Of a stretch of DNA of 5,362 nt, positions 1 through 5,362 are shown in pieces. How positions within the stretch are numbered: position 1 is the first letter of the stretch; each line of letters begins with the position of its first letter. The notes below the pieces were generated by a model. That model saw nothing but the letters and a program-made list of their open reading frames with translations, was not told the origin of the DNA and did not search any database. Origin of the DNA: Micromonosporaceae bacterium (GTDB lineage: Bacteria > Actinomycetota > Actinomycetes > Mycobacteriales > Micromonosporaceae); assembly GCA_003543035.1 (NCBI GenBank), contig DPJL01000254.1, positions 544 to 5,905 of the forward strand. The letters run 5' to 3'. A program made the translations under genes and the position numbers.

Positions 1-1
1 C

Positions 2-487
2 CGCGGCGAGCTGCTCGCCACCCTGACCCGCAGCCTCGGTGAAACCGAAGCGCTCGCCGAGTCGCTGGCCAAGGTCTGGGATTCACCCGACTCGGCGAGC
101 GCCCTGGATGAATGGGCCCGCCACATCGGGAGGGCTCACCCGCGAATCCTTGCCATTGCCCGCGCCGTCGACCACGACCGGCGATCGGACCCGGACGCGG
201 CGCAGATCTGGCAGCAGATGATGCGCAACTGGGGCAAGGGATCCCGCCGGCTCGCCGATTGGCTGCACGACGAAGGCCGGTTGGGCGCACCTTGGACGCC
301 CGAAACAGCCGCCGAAATGATCTGGGCGTTGATGTCCTGGGACTTTCTCGAGCGGCTGACCGTCGACAAGCGATGGTCGTCGGCCCGATTTGCCGAGCAC
401 TTCTCGGTGCTGGTCAAGCGCACTTTTCTGGTCAGTCCCAGCGCTGGGCGTTCTCGTCGTTCAGCGTCCCCGGCCGATCCGGAATGA
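2..487 (+). CDS. TetR-family transcriptional regulator, C-terminal part (5' end outside window)
   Basis: The reading frame is open from the left edge and stops with TGA at 485-487, leaving 161 residues. The first visible residues (RGELLATL) match the segment that follows the helix-turn-helix in TetR proteins (the usual '..F.sRgeLl..l'), so about 40-60 residues carrying the DNA-binding domain are missing to the left. The rest is helical and acts as the ligand-binding and dimerisation domain. The late segment with WTPETAAEMIWALMSWD followed by RWSSARFAEHFSVLVKRTFL is the characteristic C-terminal signature of many actinobacterial TetR proteins. A Ser/Arg-rich tail of about 18 residues follows and is encoded in the 56 bp shared with the convergent VOC gene; it looks like non-conserved read-out. 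The ligand and target operator cannot be told from the window. The family call is confident; the ligand is unknown. Confidence 0.85.
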   Translation, partial: RGELLATLTRSLGETEALAESLAKVWDSPDSASALDEWARHIGRAHPRILAIARAVDHDRRSDPDAAQIWQQMMRNWGKGSRRLADWLHDEGRLGAPWTPETAAEMIWALMSWDFLERLTVDKRWSSARFAEHFSVLVKRTFLVSPSAGRSRRSASPADPE

Positions 488-812
488 CGCAGAAGGGCAG
501 CCCGGCCGGATCGCGCATCACCCACCAGGTGTTGACCTGCTGCACCCGCTCGGCTCCGAGGCTCTCCAGCCTGGCCACCTCGGCCTCCAGGTCATCGGTG
601 TGGATGTCCAGATGCACCCGGCTCTCGCCCTCCTGCAAACGCTGAACAAGCACGCCGAACTCCTGCCCGGGCAGCTCGAGCCAGTGGAATTCCGGGTATC
701 GCTCGACATGGCTTGCATTGCCCAGGGCTCCACGCCAGAAGTCAAGCTCCCGGCCATGATCCGCTTCAGGCACATCGATGACAACTTTGTTGAGTCTGCT
801 GTAGTGCGCCAC
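432..812 (-). CDS. VOC-family (glyoxalase/bleomycin-resistance fold) protein
   Basis: A 126-residue protein from a GTG start at 812-810 to TGA at 434-432. It shows the two beta-alpha-beta-beta-beta modules of the vicinal oxygen chelate fold. Module one is about residues 7-56 (KVVIDVP ... ELDFWRGALG ... FHWLELPG). Module two is about 65-111 (VHLDIHTDDLEAEVARLESLGA, then MRDPAGLPFCVIP). This arrangement resembles the Glyoxalase_6-like group of small actinobacterial VOC proteins. His68 and Asp69 sit where a metal ligand is often found, but I cannot assign a substrate. The start was chosen because AGGAGG (817-822) lies 4 nt upstream of this GTG; a longer in-frame TTG at 830 has no ribosome site and would place that AGGAGG inside the gene. 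The 3' end overlaps the convergent TetR gene. The role could be small-molecule modification or resistance, but this is unproven. Confidence 0.88.
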   Translation of the reverse strand: MAHYSRLNKVVIDVPEADHGRELDFWRGALGNASHVERYPEFHWLELPGQEFGVLVQRLQEGESRVHLDIHTDDLEAEVARLESLGAERVQQVNTWWVMRDPAGLPFCVIPDRPGTLNDENAQRWD

Positions 813-816
813 TTCA

Positions 817-822
817 CCTCCT
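817..822 (-). promoter_or_regulatory. Ribosome binding site deciding the VOC start
   Basis: On the minus strand this reads AGGAGG, a full match to the anti-Shine-Dalgarno, 4 nt before GTG at 812-810. It argues for the GTG start over the in-frame TTG at 830, whose upstream sequence is pyrimidine-rich and has no such match. A second GTG at 817-815 overlaps this motif but is in another frame. Confidence 0.7.
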
Positions 823-867
823 GCTGACAAGGGAGGTCAGGATACCGCCGCGGGTTGTGCTCCCTGA

Positions 868-873
868 TACGTT
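868..873 (+). promoter_or_regulatory. Possible -10 element for a leaderless acylphosphatase transcript
   Basis: TACGTT fits the actinobacterial -10 consensus TANNNT and ends 6 nt before the A of the ATG at 880. No Shine-Dalgarno precedes that ATG. This spacing would put the transcription start on the A of the start codon, as in leaderless actinobacterial genes. I see no convincing -35 element. The call rests on spacing and a short motif only. Confidence 0.3.
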
Positions 874-879
874 GAATCC

Positions 880-1155
880 ATGATCCGAAGGCGGGTCCTC
901 ATTACCGGTGATGTGCACGGTGTGTACTTCCGGGACACCTGCCGTCGCACGGCACAGATGCTCGATGTGGCCGGCTGGGTGCGCAATCGCTTCGATGGCA
1001 CCGTTGAGGCCGTCTTCGAAGGAGCGCCCGACGACGTGGACCGCCTTGTCGAGTGGAGTCGGCACGGTCCGGAGCTCGCAGAAGTCGACAGTGCCCAGGT
1101 CTTCGACGAAGAGGTAGAAGGCTTACCCGGCTTCGAGATCCGTCCGACCGCCTGA
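880..1155 (+). CDS. acyP: Acylphosphatase
   Basis: A complete 91-residue protein, the usual length for the family. Acylphosphatases hydrolyse the carboxyl-phosphate bond of acyl phosphates such as acetyl phosphate or 1,3-bisphosphoglycerate in the cytoplasm; the physiological role in bacteria is not settled. The first signature is at residues 10-18 (GDVHGVYFR), the counterpart of the usual G.VQGV.FR phosphate-binding loop. Arg18 is the expected phosphate-binding residue. The second signature is GWVRNRFDGTVE at 32-43, with Asn36 as the expected water-positioning residue. Both catalytic residues are present. His13 replaces the more common Gln and is a tolerated variant. The ATG at 880 has no clear ribosome site but has a -10-like motif at leaderless spacing. 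The gene is divergent from the VOC gene, and its TGA directly abuts the stop codon of the convergent slipin gene. Confidence 0.95.
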   Translation: MIRRRVLITGDVHGVYFRDTCRRTAQMLDVAGWVRNRFDGTVEAVFEGAPDDVDRLVEWSRHGPELAEVDSAQVFDEEVEGLPGFEIRPTA

Positions 1156-1920
1156 CTAGGAGCGCTGGTTGCCAAGCGCATCAATCAGCCTCATCACCTC
1201 GATCGGCAGCGGGAAGATCAGTGTTGAATTCCTTTCGGTAGCAACCTCAGCCATCGTGGACAGCACCCGCAACTGCATCGCGGCGGGATGGGTTTCCAGC
1301 ACTGCGGCAGCTTCGCTGAGTGCCTGAGCCGCCTGAAGCTCGCCCTGGGCATGGATCACCTTCGCGCGACGCTCCCGCTCTGCCTCGGCCTGCTTGGCGA
1401 TGGCCCGCCGCATGGTCTCCGGCAACTCCACCTGTTTCACCTCGACCAGGCTCACCTTCACCCCCCACGGATGGGTTACCTCGTCAATGACGTGCTGAAG
1501 TCGCAGGTTGATGTCATCACGCCGGGTCAGCAGGTCATCGAGATCGACCTGACCGACGACACTGCGCAAGGTCGTTTGAGCGATCTGGGAGGTACCGGCG
1601 AAGAAGTCCTCGATCGCGATGACCGAGCGGACAGCGTCGACCACATTGAAATATGTCACCGCATTGACCTGGACCGTGACGTTGTCCTTGGTAATGACAT
1701 CCTGCGGCGGGATCTCCCTGGTCACGGTCCGCAGCGACACTCGCACCATCCGGTCCACCACCGGGATCAGGAAGAAGAGTCCAGGTCCCTTGGCGCCGAT
1801 GACCCGGCCGAGCCGGAACACCACTCCCCGCTCGTACTCCCGAAGCACCCGCACGGATGCCGCGAAGAGTGTGAGCAGGATGGCGGCTGCGAGGACGACC
1901 CCGAACACTGCACTACTCAT
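1156..1920 (-). CDS. Slipin (stomatin/SPFH-domain membrane protein)
   Basis: A complete 254-residue protein. Residues 4-22 form one N-terminal membrane segment. The SPFH/Band 7 domain follows from about 25 to 180 (REYERGVVFRLGR, GPGLFFLIPVVDRM, then the PPQDVITKDNVTVQV segment at 71-85). A charged, Ala/Glu/Arg-rich helix at about 172-208 should form the coiled coil used in oligomerisation. The C-terminal block HPAAMQLRVLSTMAEVA at 211-227 followed by NSTLIFPLPIEVM at 231-243 is the hallmark of bacterial and archaeal slipins. The protein is inferred to build ring-like membrane scaffolds. In the archaeal pair PH1510/PH1511 the NfeD-type protease cleaves its partner stomatin in the hydrophobic C-terminal region, and the 232-243 stretch would correspond here. 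The start is supported by GAGGAGG 6 nt upstream. The gene overlaps the end of nfeD by 8 bp, implying one transcript and translational coupling. Confidence 0.96.
   Translation of the reverse strand: MSSAVFGVVLAAAILLTLFAASVRVLREYERGVVFRLGRVIGAKGPGLFFLIPVVDRMVRVSLRTVTREIPPQDVITKDNVTVQVNAVTYFNVVDAVRSVIAIEDFFAGTSQIAQTTLRSVVGQVDLDDLLTRRDDINLRLQHVIDEVTHPWGVKVSLVEVKQVELPETMRRAIAKQAEAERERRAKVIHAQGELQAAQALSEAAAVLETHPAAMQLRVLSTMAEVATERNSTLIFPLPIEVMRLIDALGNQRS
1162..1179. other. Small hairpin at the acylphosphatase/slipin convergent 3' junction
   Basis: GCGCTGG, a TTG loop, then CCAAGCGC can pair as a 7-bp GC-rich stem with one bulged A. It lies 7 nt after the acylphosphatase stop and inside the last slipin codons. 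There is no T-run on either side, so it is not a standard intrinsic terminator. It might slow polymerase or protect 3' ends of the convergent transcripts, or be chance in GC-rich coding DNA. Confidence 0.25.
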
Positions 1921-3208
1921 CTCCTGCCTCCTCGGCCGGCTCGACTATCAGGTCGAGATCCTGAATATCGATCACTCTGACCACTTGACCTTCCCGCAGC
2001 TGGTGATCGGGGCTGCGGGCGTTCCACCAGGCACCTTCGAGCAGCACCCGGGCGACCTCGCCATCGACGCGGCGCACCGACGTTTCCCGGCCGATGAACA
2101 GCTCGCGCCCGGTCACCGGTGGTCGGCTGCGCGCCCGCCAGGCGAGCCGGCCGGCGAATACTGCCGCCGCGGCCACCACGATGACTGCGGGGAGCAGCAC
2201 TCCGAGGCTCACCTGGAAGGGTCCTTGGAAGAGCAGTAGGCCGCCAACAAGCATGCTGACGGCGCCGGCCACCGCAAAGACGCCCACGCCAGGCGCGTAA
2301 AGCTCGGCGGCGAAAAGCGCCAAACCCAACAGCAGCAAGGCAATCCCGGCGACATTGATCGGGAGCACGCTCAGCGCGACGAACGCGAGCACCAAGAGGA
2401 TCACGCCCACGGTTCCACTCACGAGATGGCCGGGGTTCGCCAACTCGTAGATGATGGCGAGGGTGCCGAGGGAGAGGAACAGGAAGGCTAGATTCGGGTC
2501 CGCAAGGAGTTGGAGCAGCGATCGGAACGGGCCAAGGTCGTGGCCGACCACTTGCACATCACGGGTTTGCAGGGTCACGGAGTTACCGTCGGCCAGCTTG
2601 ACTTCCTTGCCATCAATCAGATTGAGAAGCGTCGCCCGGTCAGGGGCAATGAGATCGACCGCCTTCAGCTCGACGGCTTCATCGGCGGTGACGGCTCGGC
2701 CCGCTCGCACGGTTTCCTCGGCGAACGTGACGTTGCGGCCGCGCTGGCTGGCAATGGATCGGGCGTAGGCTGCCGCATCGTTGATCACCTTGTCGCTGAT
2801 CTCGCCGCCCTGCAGGTCCACCGGGGTCGCCGCACCGATCGTGGTGCCCGGGGCCATGGCAGCCACGTGAGCGGAGAAGGTGATCAAAGCTCCGGCTGAG
2901 GCAGCCCGGCCTCCAGATGGGGTCACATAGACGATGACCGGCACTTTCGAGCCCAGGAAGCCCTGAATGATCTTCCGCATGGAGGTGTCCAGGCCGCCGG
3001 GCGTGTCCAGCTCGACCAGATAGGCCTGGAAGCCCTCGCGCTCGGCCTTGCCGACCCCTTCCGTGAGATGGTCGGCGATCACCGGCGTAATCGGTCCGGC
3101 CACCCGGGCGGCCAGCACCGCCTGTCCCTGCGCCGCTGAGGCGGCCCCTCCCGGAAGGATCCAGAAGAGCAGGAACAGGGCTATCAAGAGCCAGCGCCGC
3201 TGAGACAT
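1913..3208 (-). CDS. nfeD: NfeD-family membrane-bound serine protease (ClpP class)
   Basis: A complete 431-residue protein of the long, protease-containing NfeD type. Residues 1-25 form a signal peptide (basic MSQRRW, hydrophobic core, likely cleavage after ASA). The ClpP-like protease domain spans about 30-215. It shows DTPGG at 68-72 (oxyanion-region glycines), nucleophile Ser104 in RAASAG, and Lys140 in ISDKVIND, matching the Ser-Lys dyad described for archaeal PH1510. MAPGTTIGAATPV at 118-130 is also typical. Four or five membrane segments follow between about 239 and 353. A C-terminal soluble OB-fold NfeD domain occupies about 366-424. The protease domain should face outside the cytoplasmic membrane. 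The ATG at 3208 is preferred because GGAGG sits 4 nt upstream; an in-frame TTG at 3220 would add four residues but has no ribosome site. The next gene in the operon is the slipin partner. All key residues are intact. Confidence 0.96.
   Translation of the reverse strand: MSQRRWLLIALFLLFWILPGGAASAAQGQAVLAARVAGPITPVIADHLTEGVGKAEREGFQAYLVELDTPGGLDTSMRKIIQGFLGSKVPVIVYVTPSGGRAASAGALITFSAHVAAMAPGTTIGAATPVDLQGGEISDKVINDAAAYARSIASQRGRNVTFAEETVRAGRAVTADEAVELKAVDLIAPDRATLLNLIDGKEVKLADGNSVTLQTRDVQVVGHDLGPFRSLLQLLADPNLAFLFLSLGTLAIIYELANPGHLVSGTVGVILLVLAFVALSVLPINVAGIALLLLGLALFAAELYAPGVGVFAVAGAVSMLVGGLLLFQGPFQVSLGVLLPAVIVVAAAAVFAGRLAWRARSRPPVTGRELFIGRETSVRRVDGEVARVLLEGAWWNARSPDHQLREGQVVRVIDIQDLDLIVEPAEEAGDE
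1927..1933 (-). promoter_or_regulatory. Slipin ribosome binding site inside the nfeD 3' end
   Basis: On the minus strand this reads GAGGAGG, 6 nt before the slipin ATG at 1920-1918. It lies within the last codons of nfeD (the Glu-Glu pair of the C-terminal tail). It supports the slipin start and coupled translation of the two genes. Confidence 0.75.
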
Positions 3209-3212
3209 CTGA

Positions 3213-3217
3213 CCTCC
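3213..3217 (-). promoter_or_regulatory. Ribosome binding site deciding the nfeD start
   Basis: On the minus strand this is the GGAGG core of GGGAGGTC, 4 nt before ATG at 3208-3206. If the longer TTG start at 3220 were used, this site would fall inside the gene, so the ATG is favoured. Confidence 0.7.
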
Positions 3218-3237
3218 CAATAACCATGATGACTCTC

Positions 3238-3243
3238 AATGTA
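3238..3243 (-). promoter_or_regulatory. Candidate -10 for the nfeD-slipin operon
   Basis: The minus-strand hexamer TACATT matches TANNNT and would give a leader of roughly 20-25 nt containing the nfeD ribosome site. There is no clear -35, so this rests on one hexamer and its position. Confidence 0.22.
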
Positions 3244-3277
3244 CAGCGGGCCAAGGGCCGGTCGGGCTGAACTCGGT

Positions 3278-3283
3278 TATGCT
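3278..3283 (+). promoter_or_regulatory. Candidate -10 for the MFS gene
   Basis: TATGCT matches TANNNT and would start a transcript near 3290, just ahead of the GGAGG ribosome site. I find no -35 match at 16-18 nt upstream, so it is only a candidate. Confidence 0.25.
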
Positions 3284-3303
3284 GCGGTTCGCTGCACCGT
3301 TGC

Positions 3304-3308
3304 GGAGG
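3304..3308 (+). promoter_or_regulatory. Ribosome binding site supporting the TTG start of the MFS gene
   Basis: GGAGG lies 7 nt before the TTG at 3316-3318, which is ideal spacing. An in-frame GTG two codons later (3322) would be 13 nt away, so TTG is the better start. Confidence 0.7.
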
Positions 3309-3315
3309 ACCCCTT

Positions 3316-4842
3316 TTGACCGTGCCGTTGCCCGCCCGGCAGTGGCGCGACCGGGCCAACCTGACCAGCCTGGTGGCTGCCGAGGCGATCTCCAATATAG
3401 GCAGCCGCATGACCTTCTTTGCCATCCCCTGGCTGGTTCTGGTCACCACCGGCAGTCCGGTCAAGGTCGGTCTGGTCACTGCCGCGGAAACACTGACCTA
3501 TGTGGTCAGTGGGGTGTTGGCCGCGCCCCTGCAGGACCGCTTCGGGGACCGGCGAACCTCGATCTGGTCCGACCTCGGCAGCGTTGCGATCATGGCCGCC
3601 ATCGCACTCTTCGGGCAGCTCGACTTCTCCTTGCTGCTTGTGCTGGTGGCCGTGGCCGGCGTCCTGCGAGCGCAGGCCGATCGCTCCAAAGTCACCATGC
3701 TCGTGCCGTTGATGGAGAGCGCAGGTTCGAACTACACGCGGGTCGCCGCCATCCGCGAGGGCACCCTGAGGACGTCGACTCTGCTCGGCTCATCGCTGGC
3801 CGGGATCACGATCGTGTTCTTCGGCGCGATCGGTGGCATCTGGATAGACGCGGGGACCTTCGCCCTGGCCGCGATTCTGGTCGTCTTCGCTCGCAAGGCC
3901 GAAAAACCGGTGCCGGACAAGGAGATTGGGGCCGAGCCCTACCTGGTGGCTTTGCGCAACGGATTCACCTGGTTCCGCCACCAACGGCTGCTGCGAGCGG
4001 TCACCAGCATGCTCTTCTTCACCAACCTGTTCAACCAGGCCAGCGCCGTTGTCTTCGTCCCGCTGTGGGTACTCACCAACATGGACGACCCGGCCGCACT
4101 TGGCGCTGTGGCAACGGCCTACGCGGTCGGCTTGATCGCAGGCAGCTTCGTCGTCGCTTGGCTCGCCCCGCTGCTGCCGCGCTATCCGATGCTGGTCGCG
4201 GGTTACTTTATCGGTGGGACGCCACGCTTTCTCGTGCTCGCCCTCAGCGATAATCTCACCCTGATAGTCATCGTCTGGCTGATCGGCGGTGTCGCAATGT
4301 CGTCACTGAACCCGACCGTCAGCGCGATGATCTATCAGCGAACGCCAAAGGAGATGCTCGCTCGCGTCGGAGGAATCATTACGGCCGTGGCGTTTGGCGG
4401 CATGCCGCTCGGCGGGCTTCTCGCCGGATTCCTGGTGCAGACGCTCGGCCTGACCAATGGAATCCTTGTCACCACAGCTCTTTACTTCCTGGTGACGCTG
4501 ACTCCGGTGATCGGATACCGCCTCTGGCGCGAGCTCAACGACACCGCGCCGCCAAGGCCTGTACCCGACGGCATCAGCACCCTCCCCCAGCTCTATGAAA
4601 TCGGGCGCGCCACCATGGGGCCGCGAGTGACCCTGCGCTATGCCAAGGGCGAGTGGACATTGCGGGCTCGGCACAGGCTGCGGACAGTGGCTCGACGTCA
4701 GGTCGTCGAGCCGAAAATCGCCGTCAACGCCGTTGCCCAGCTGGATATCGAGCCAGTGCGCACGGCCGTACGCCAAGCGCTGGACCATGACCGAGTGCTT
4801 ACAGAGCGACAGATCCGGGACACCCTGCGGGCGCTAGGCTGA
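3316..4842 (+). CDS. MFS exporter with a C-terminal extension
   Basis: A complete 508-residue membrane protein from a TTG start (GGAGG 7 nt upstream) to TGA at 4840-4842. Residues 15-404 carry about 12 membrane segments of the major facilitator superfamily. Features include ISNIGSRMTFFAIPWLVL in the first helices and the loop 2-3 motif A equivalent PLQDRFGDRR at 71-80. The second half contains SLNPTVSAMIYQRTPKEMLARVGGI at about 330-354, typical of the MFS_3/EntS-like group, which includes siderophore and drug exporters. It should be a proton-driven exporter in the cytoplasmic membrane. The family normally ends soon after the last helix near 404, but about 100 residues continue here (405-508), soluble and rich in Arg. 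The next gene encodes a condensation-domain protein 5 bp downstream, so export of its peptide product is a reasonable inference. The substrate cannot be read from sequence alone. Confidence 0.92.
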   Translation: MTVPLPARQWRDRANLTSLVAAEAISNIGSRMTFFAIPWLVLVTTGSPVKVGLVTAAETLTYVVSGVLAAPLQDRFGDRRTSIWSDLGSVAIMAAIALFGQLDFSLLLVLVAVAGVLRAQADRSKVTMLVPLMESAGSNYTRVAAIREGTLRTSTLLGSSLAGITIVFFGAIGGIWIDAGTFALAAILVVFARKAEKPVPDKEIGAEPYLVALRNGFTWFRHQRLLRAVTSMLFFTNLFNQASAVVFVPLWVLTNMDDPAALGAVATAYAVGLIAGSFVVAWLAPLLPRYPMLVAGYFIGGTPRFLVLALSDNLTLIVIVWLIGGVAMSSLNPTVSAMIYQRTPKEMLARVGGIITAVAFGGMPLGGLLAGFLVQTLGLTNGILVTTALYFLVTLTPVIGYRLWRELNDTAPPRPVPDGISTLPQLYEIGRATMGPRVTLRYAKGEWTLRARHRLRTVARRQVVEPKIAVNAVAQLDIEPVRTAVRQALDHDRVLTERQIRDTLRALG

Positions 4843-4847
4843 TCGGC

Positions 4848-5362
4848 ATGACGATCGCCCCTCGGCCGCCGCACCTGATCGAGCTGCCGCTGACTCCACT
4901 GCAGACCCGTTGGTGGTTCCTGTGCACCGGCTACCCCGGCGGCATGTCACCACTGGTCGGTCTGGTGCATCGGCTGCGAGGCCCGCTGCGAGCCGATCTG
5001 TGGATCCAGGCCGTCGGCGCTGTCGTTGACCGGCACGAGATCCTGCGGACCATCTTCGTCAACCGGCCCGAGGGAGCGGTTCAGGTGGTCGGCCCGGCGA
5101 AGGGCCTTGAGGTCGAATACGTCGACCTTCGCGATCTGCCGGAGTCCCAACGCGAGGAGCGAGCACGCGAGCTGTTGAACGAAGGCCGCAAGCTCGTGCT
5201 CGACCTCGAAACCGGGCCACTGGTGAATTCGTCGTTGCTGCGCCTCGCCGACGATGACTACGTCTGGACAATGACGATCCACCACATCCTCGCCGACGGC
5301 GCCTCGCTGGCCGTCATCGATCGCGAGCTGACCGCCATCTACCCGGCGCTCGTCGAAGGCAG
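4848..5362 (+). CDS. Condensation-domain protein, NRPS type (3' end outside window)
   Basis: The frame opens with ATG at 4848 and runs to the right edge without a stop, giving 171 residues. It is the N-terminal half of an NRPS condensation domain, whose members join acyl or aminoacyl groups held on carrier proteins. The C1-like motif LTPLQTRWWFL is at 15-25, the C2-like motif RHEILRTIF at 62-70, and the catalytic C3 motif HHILADG at 145-151, with His146 the expected catalytic base and Asp150-Gly151 conserved. The protein begins directly with this domain. It could be the first module of a longer synthetase, a free-standing condensation enzyme, or a PapA-like acyltransferase of the same superfamily; RHEILRTIF favours a true condensation domain. 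No strong ribosome site precedes the ATG, and the gap to the MFS stop is 5 bp, suggesting translational coupling. Confidence 0.9.
   Translation, partial: MTIAPRPPHLIELPLTPLQTRWWFLCTGYPGGMSPLVGLVHRLRGPLRADLWIQAVGAVVDRHEILRTIFVNRPEGAVQVVGPAKGLEVEYVDLRDLPESQREERARELLNEGRKLVLDLETGPLVNSSLLRLADDDYVWTMTIHHILADGASLAVIDRELTAIYPALVEG

Larger units (their letters stand above)
3209..3315. other. Divergent intergenic region between nfeD and the MFS gene
   Basis: This 107-bp gap is the only place from which both the nfeD-slipin operon (leftward) and the MFS-condensation genes (rightward) can obviously be transcribed from adjacent promoters. Leftward, TACATT (minus strand, 3243-3238) fits TANNNT about 30 nt before the nfeD ATG. 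Rightward, TATGCT (3278-3283) fits TANNNT about 33 nt before the MFS start. Neither has a recognisable TTGACA-like -35. The centre holds a GGCC-AAG-GGCC repeat of the self-complementary GGCC (about 3249-3259), too short to call an operator. Confidence 0.55.

Noticed and set aside
813..830. TTG at 830 as the VOC start
   Set aside because: No ribosome site precedes it, whereas AGGAGG stands 4 nt before the GTG at 812.
1288..1980. Long plus-strand open frames opposite slipin and nfeD (also 1619-2239, 2510-2899)
   Set aside because: They have no family resemblance, are His/Arg/Pro-rich as expected for antisense reading of GC-rich genes, and lie fully over two well-recognised genes.
3209..3220. 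TTG at 3220 as the nfeD start
   Set aside because: It would put the GGGAGG site inside the gene; the ATG at 3208 has that site in place and begins a normal signal peptide.
3249..3259. GGCC-AAG-GGCC as a regulator operator
   Set aside because: Four-base self-complementary arms are expected by chance in GC-rich DNA, and there is no second copy or match to a known operator that I can recognise.
2679..3479. Minus-strand open frame of 266 codons running from the MFS start through the intergenic region into nfeD
   Set aside because: The part over nfeD is a shifted reading of a clear protease gene, with low-complexity Arg/Gly-rich translation and no ribosome site.
3279..4253. Plus-strand 324-codon frame within the MFS gene
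   Set aside because: Arg/Gly/Ala-rich shadow of the MFS frame; it shows no hydrophobic segments or motifs, while the other frame gives a full 12-helix transporter.
4947..5285. Minus-strand frames opposite the condensation-domain gene and at 4303-4788
   Set aside because: The opposing plus frame carries conserved C1, C2 and HHxxxDG motifs (or MFS helices), so these are shadows.
1..5362. tRNA, rRNA, CRISPR array, insertion sequence, phage or defence system
   Set aside because: The window is almost fully occupied by recognised protein genes. I saw no spaced direct repeats, terminal inverted repeats, transposase motifs or RNA-gene signatures.

Overview
The window is GC-rich, densely coded DNA. 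Its gene style points to a high-GC Gram-positive bacterium (Actinomycetota): G/C-rich third codon positions, GTG and TTG starts, strong GGAGG-type ribosome sites, one possible leaderless gene, and an actinobacterial-style TetR C-terminus. I cannot name a genus. It reads as ordinary chromosome; I see no mobile element, RNA gene, CRISPR array or repeat family.

Layout from left to right. (1) 2-487 (+) is the C-terminal part of a TetR-family repressor whose DNA-binding domain lies off the left edge. (2) 432-812 (-) is a small VOC/glyoxalase-fold protein that converges on the TetR gene and overlaps its 3' end by 56 bp. (3) 880-1155 (+) is a complete acylphosphatase, divergent from the VOC gene. 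(4) 1156-3208 (-) is a two-gene operon, nfeD then a slipin (stomatin/SPFH protein), with coding regions overlapping by 8 bp. The slipin stop codon directly abuts the acylphosphatase stop codon. (5) A 107-bp divergent intergenic region (3209-3315) precedes (6) 3316-4842 (+), an MFS exporter with an unusual tail of about 100 residues, and (7) 4848 to the right edge (+), the start of a condensation-domain protein of the nonribosomal-peptide type, with an intact HHxxxDG motif.

Functionally, NfeD and slipin form a known membrane protease/stomatin pair: the NfeD Ser-Lys protease faces the extracytoplasmic side and the slipin forms SPFH oligomers in the membrane. The MFS and condensation-domain genes lie 5 bp apart and probably form the left end of a small biosynthesis-and-export locus that continues beyond the window. 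The TetR, VOC and acylphosphatase genes look like independent housekeeping or accessory genes.

The parts least explained by known families are the C-terminal extension of the MFS protein and the product of the truncated condensation-domain locus. The remainder is well-known gene content in tight packing.
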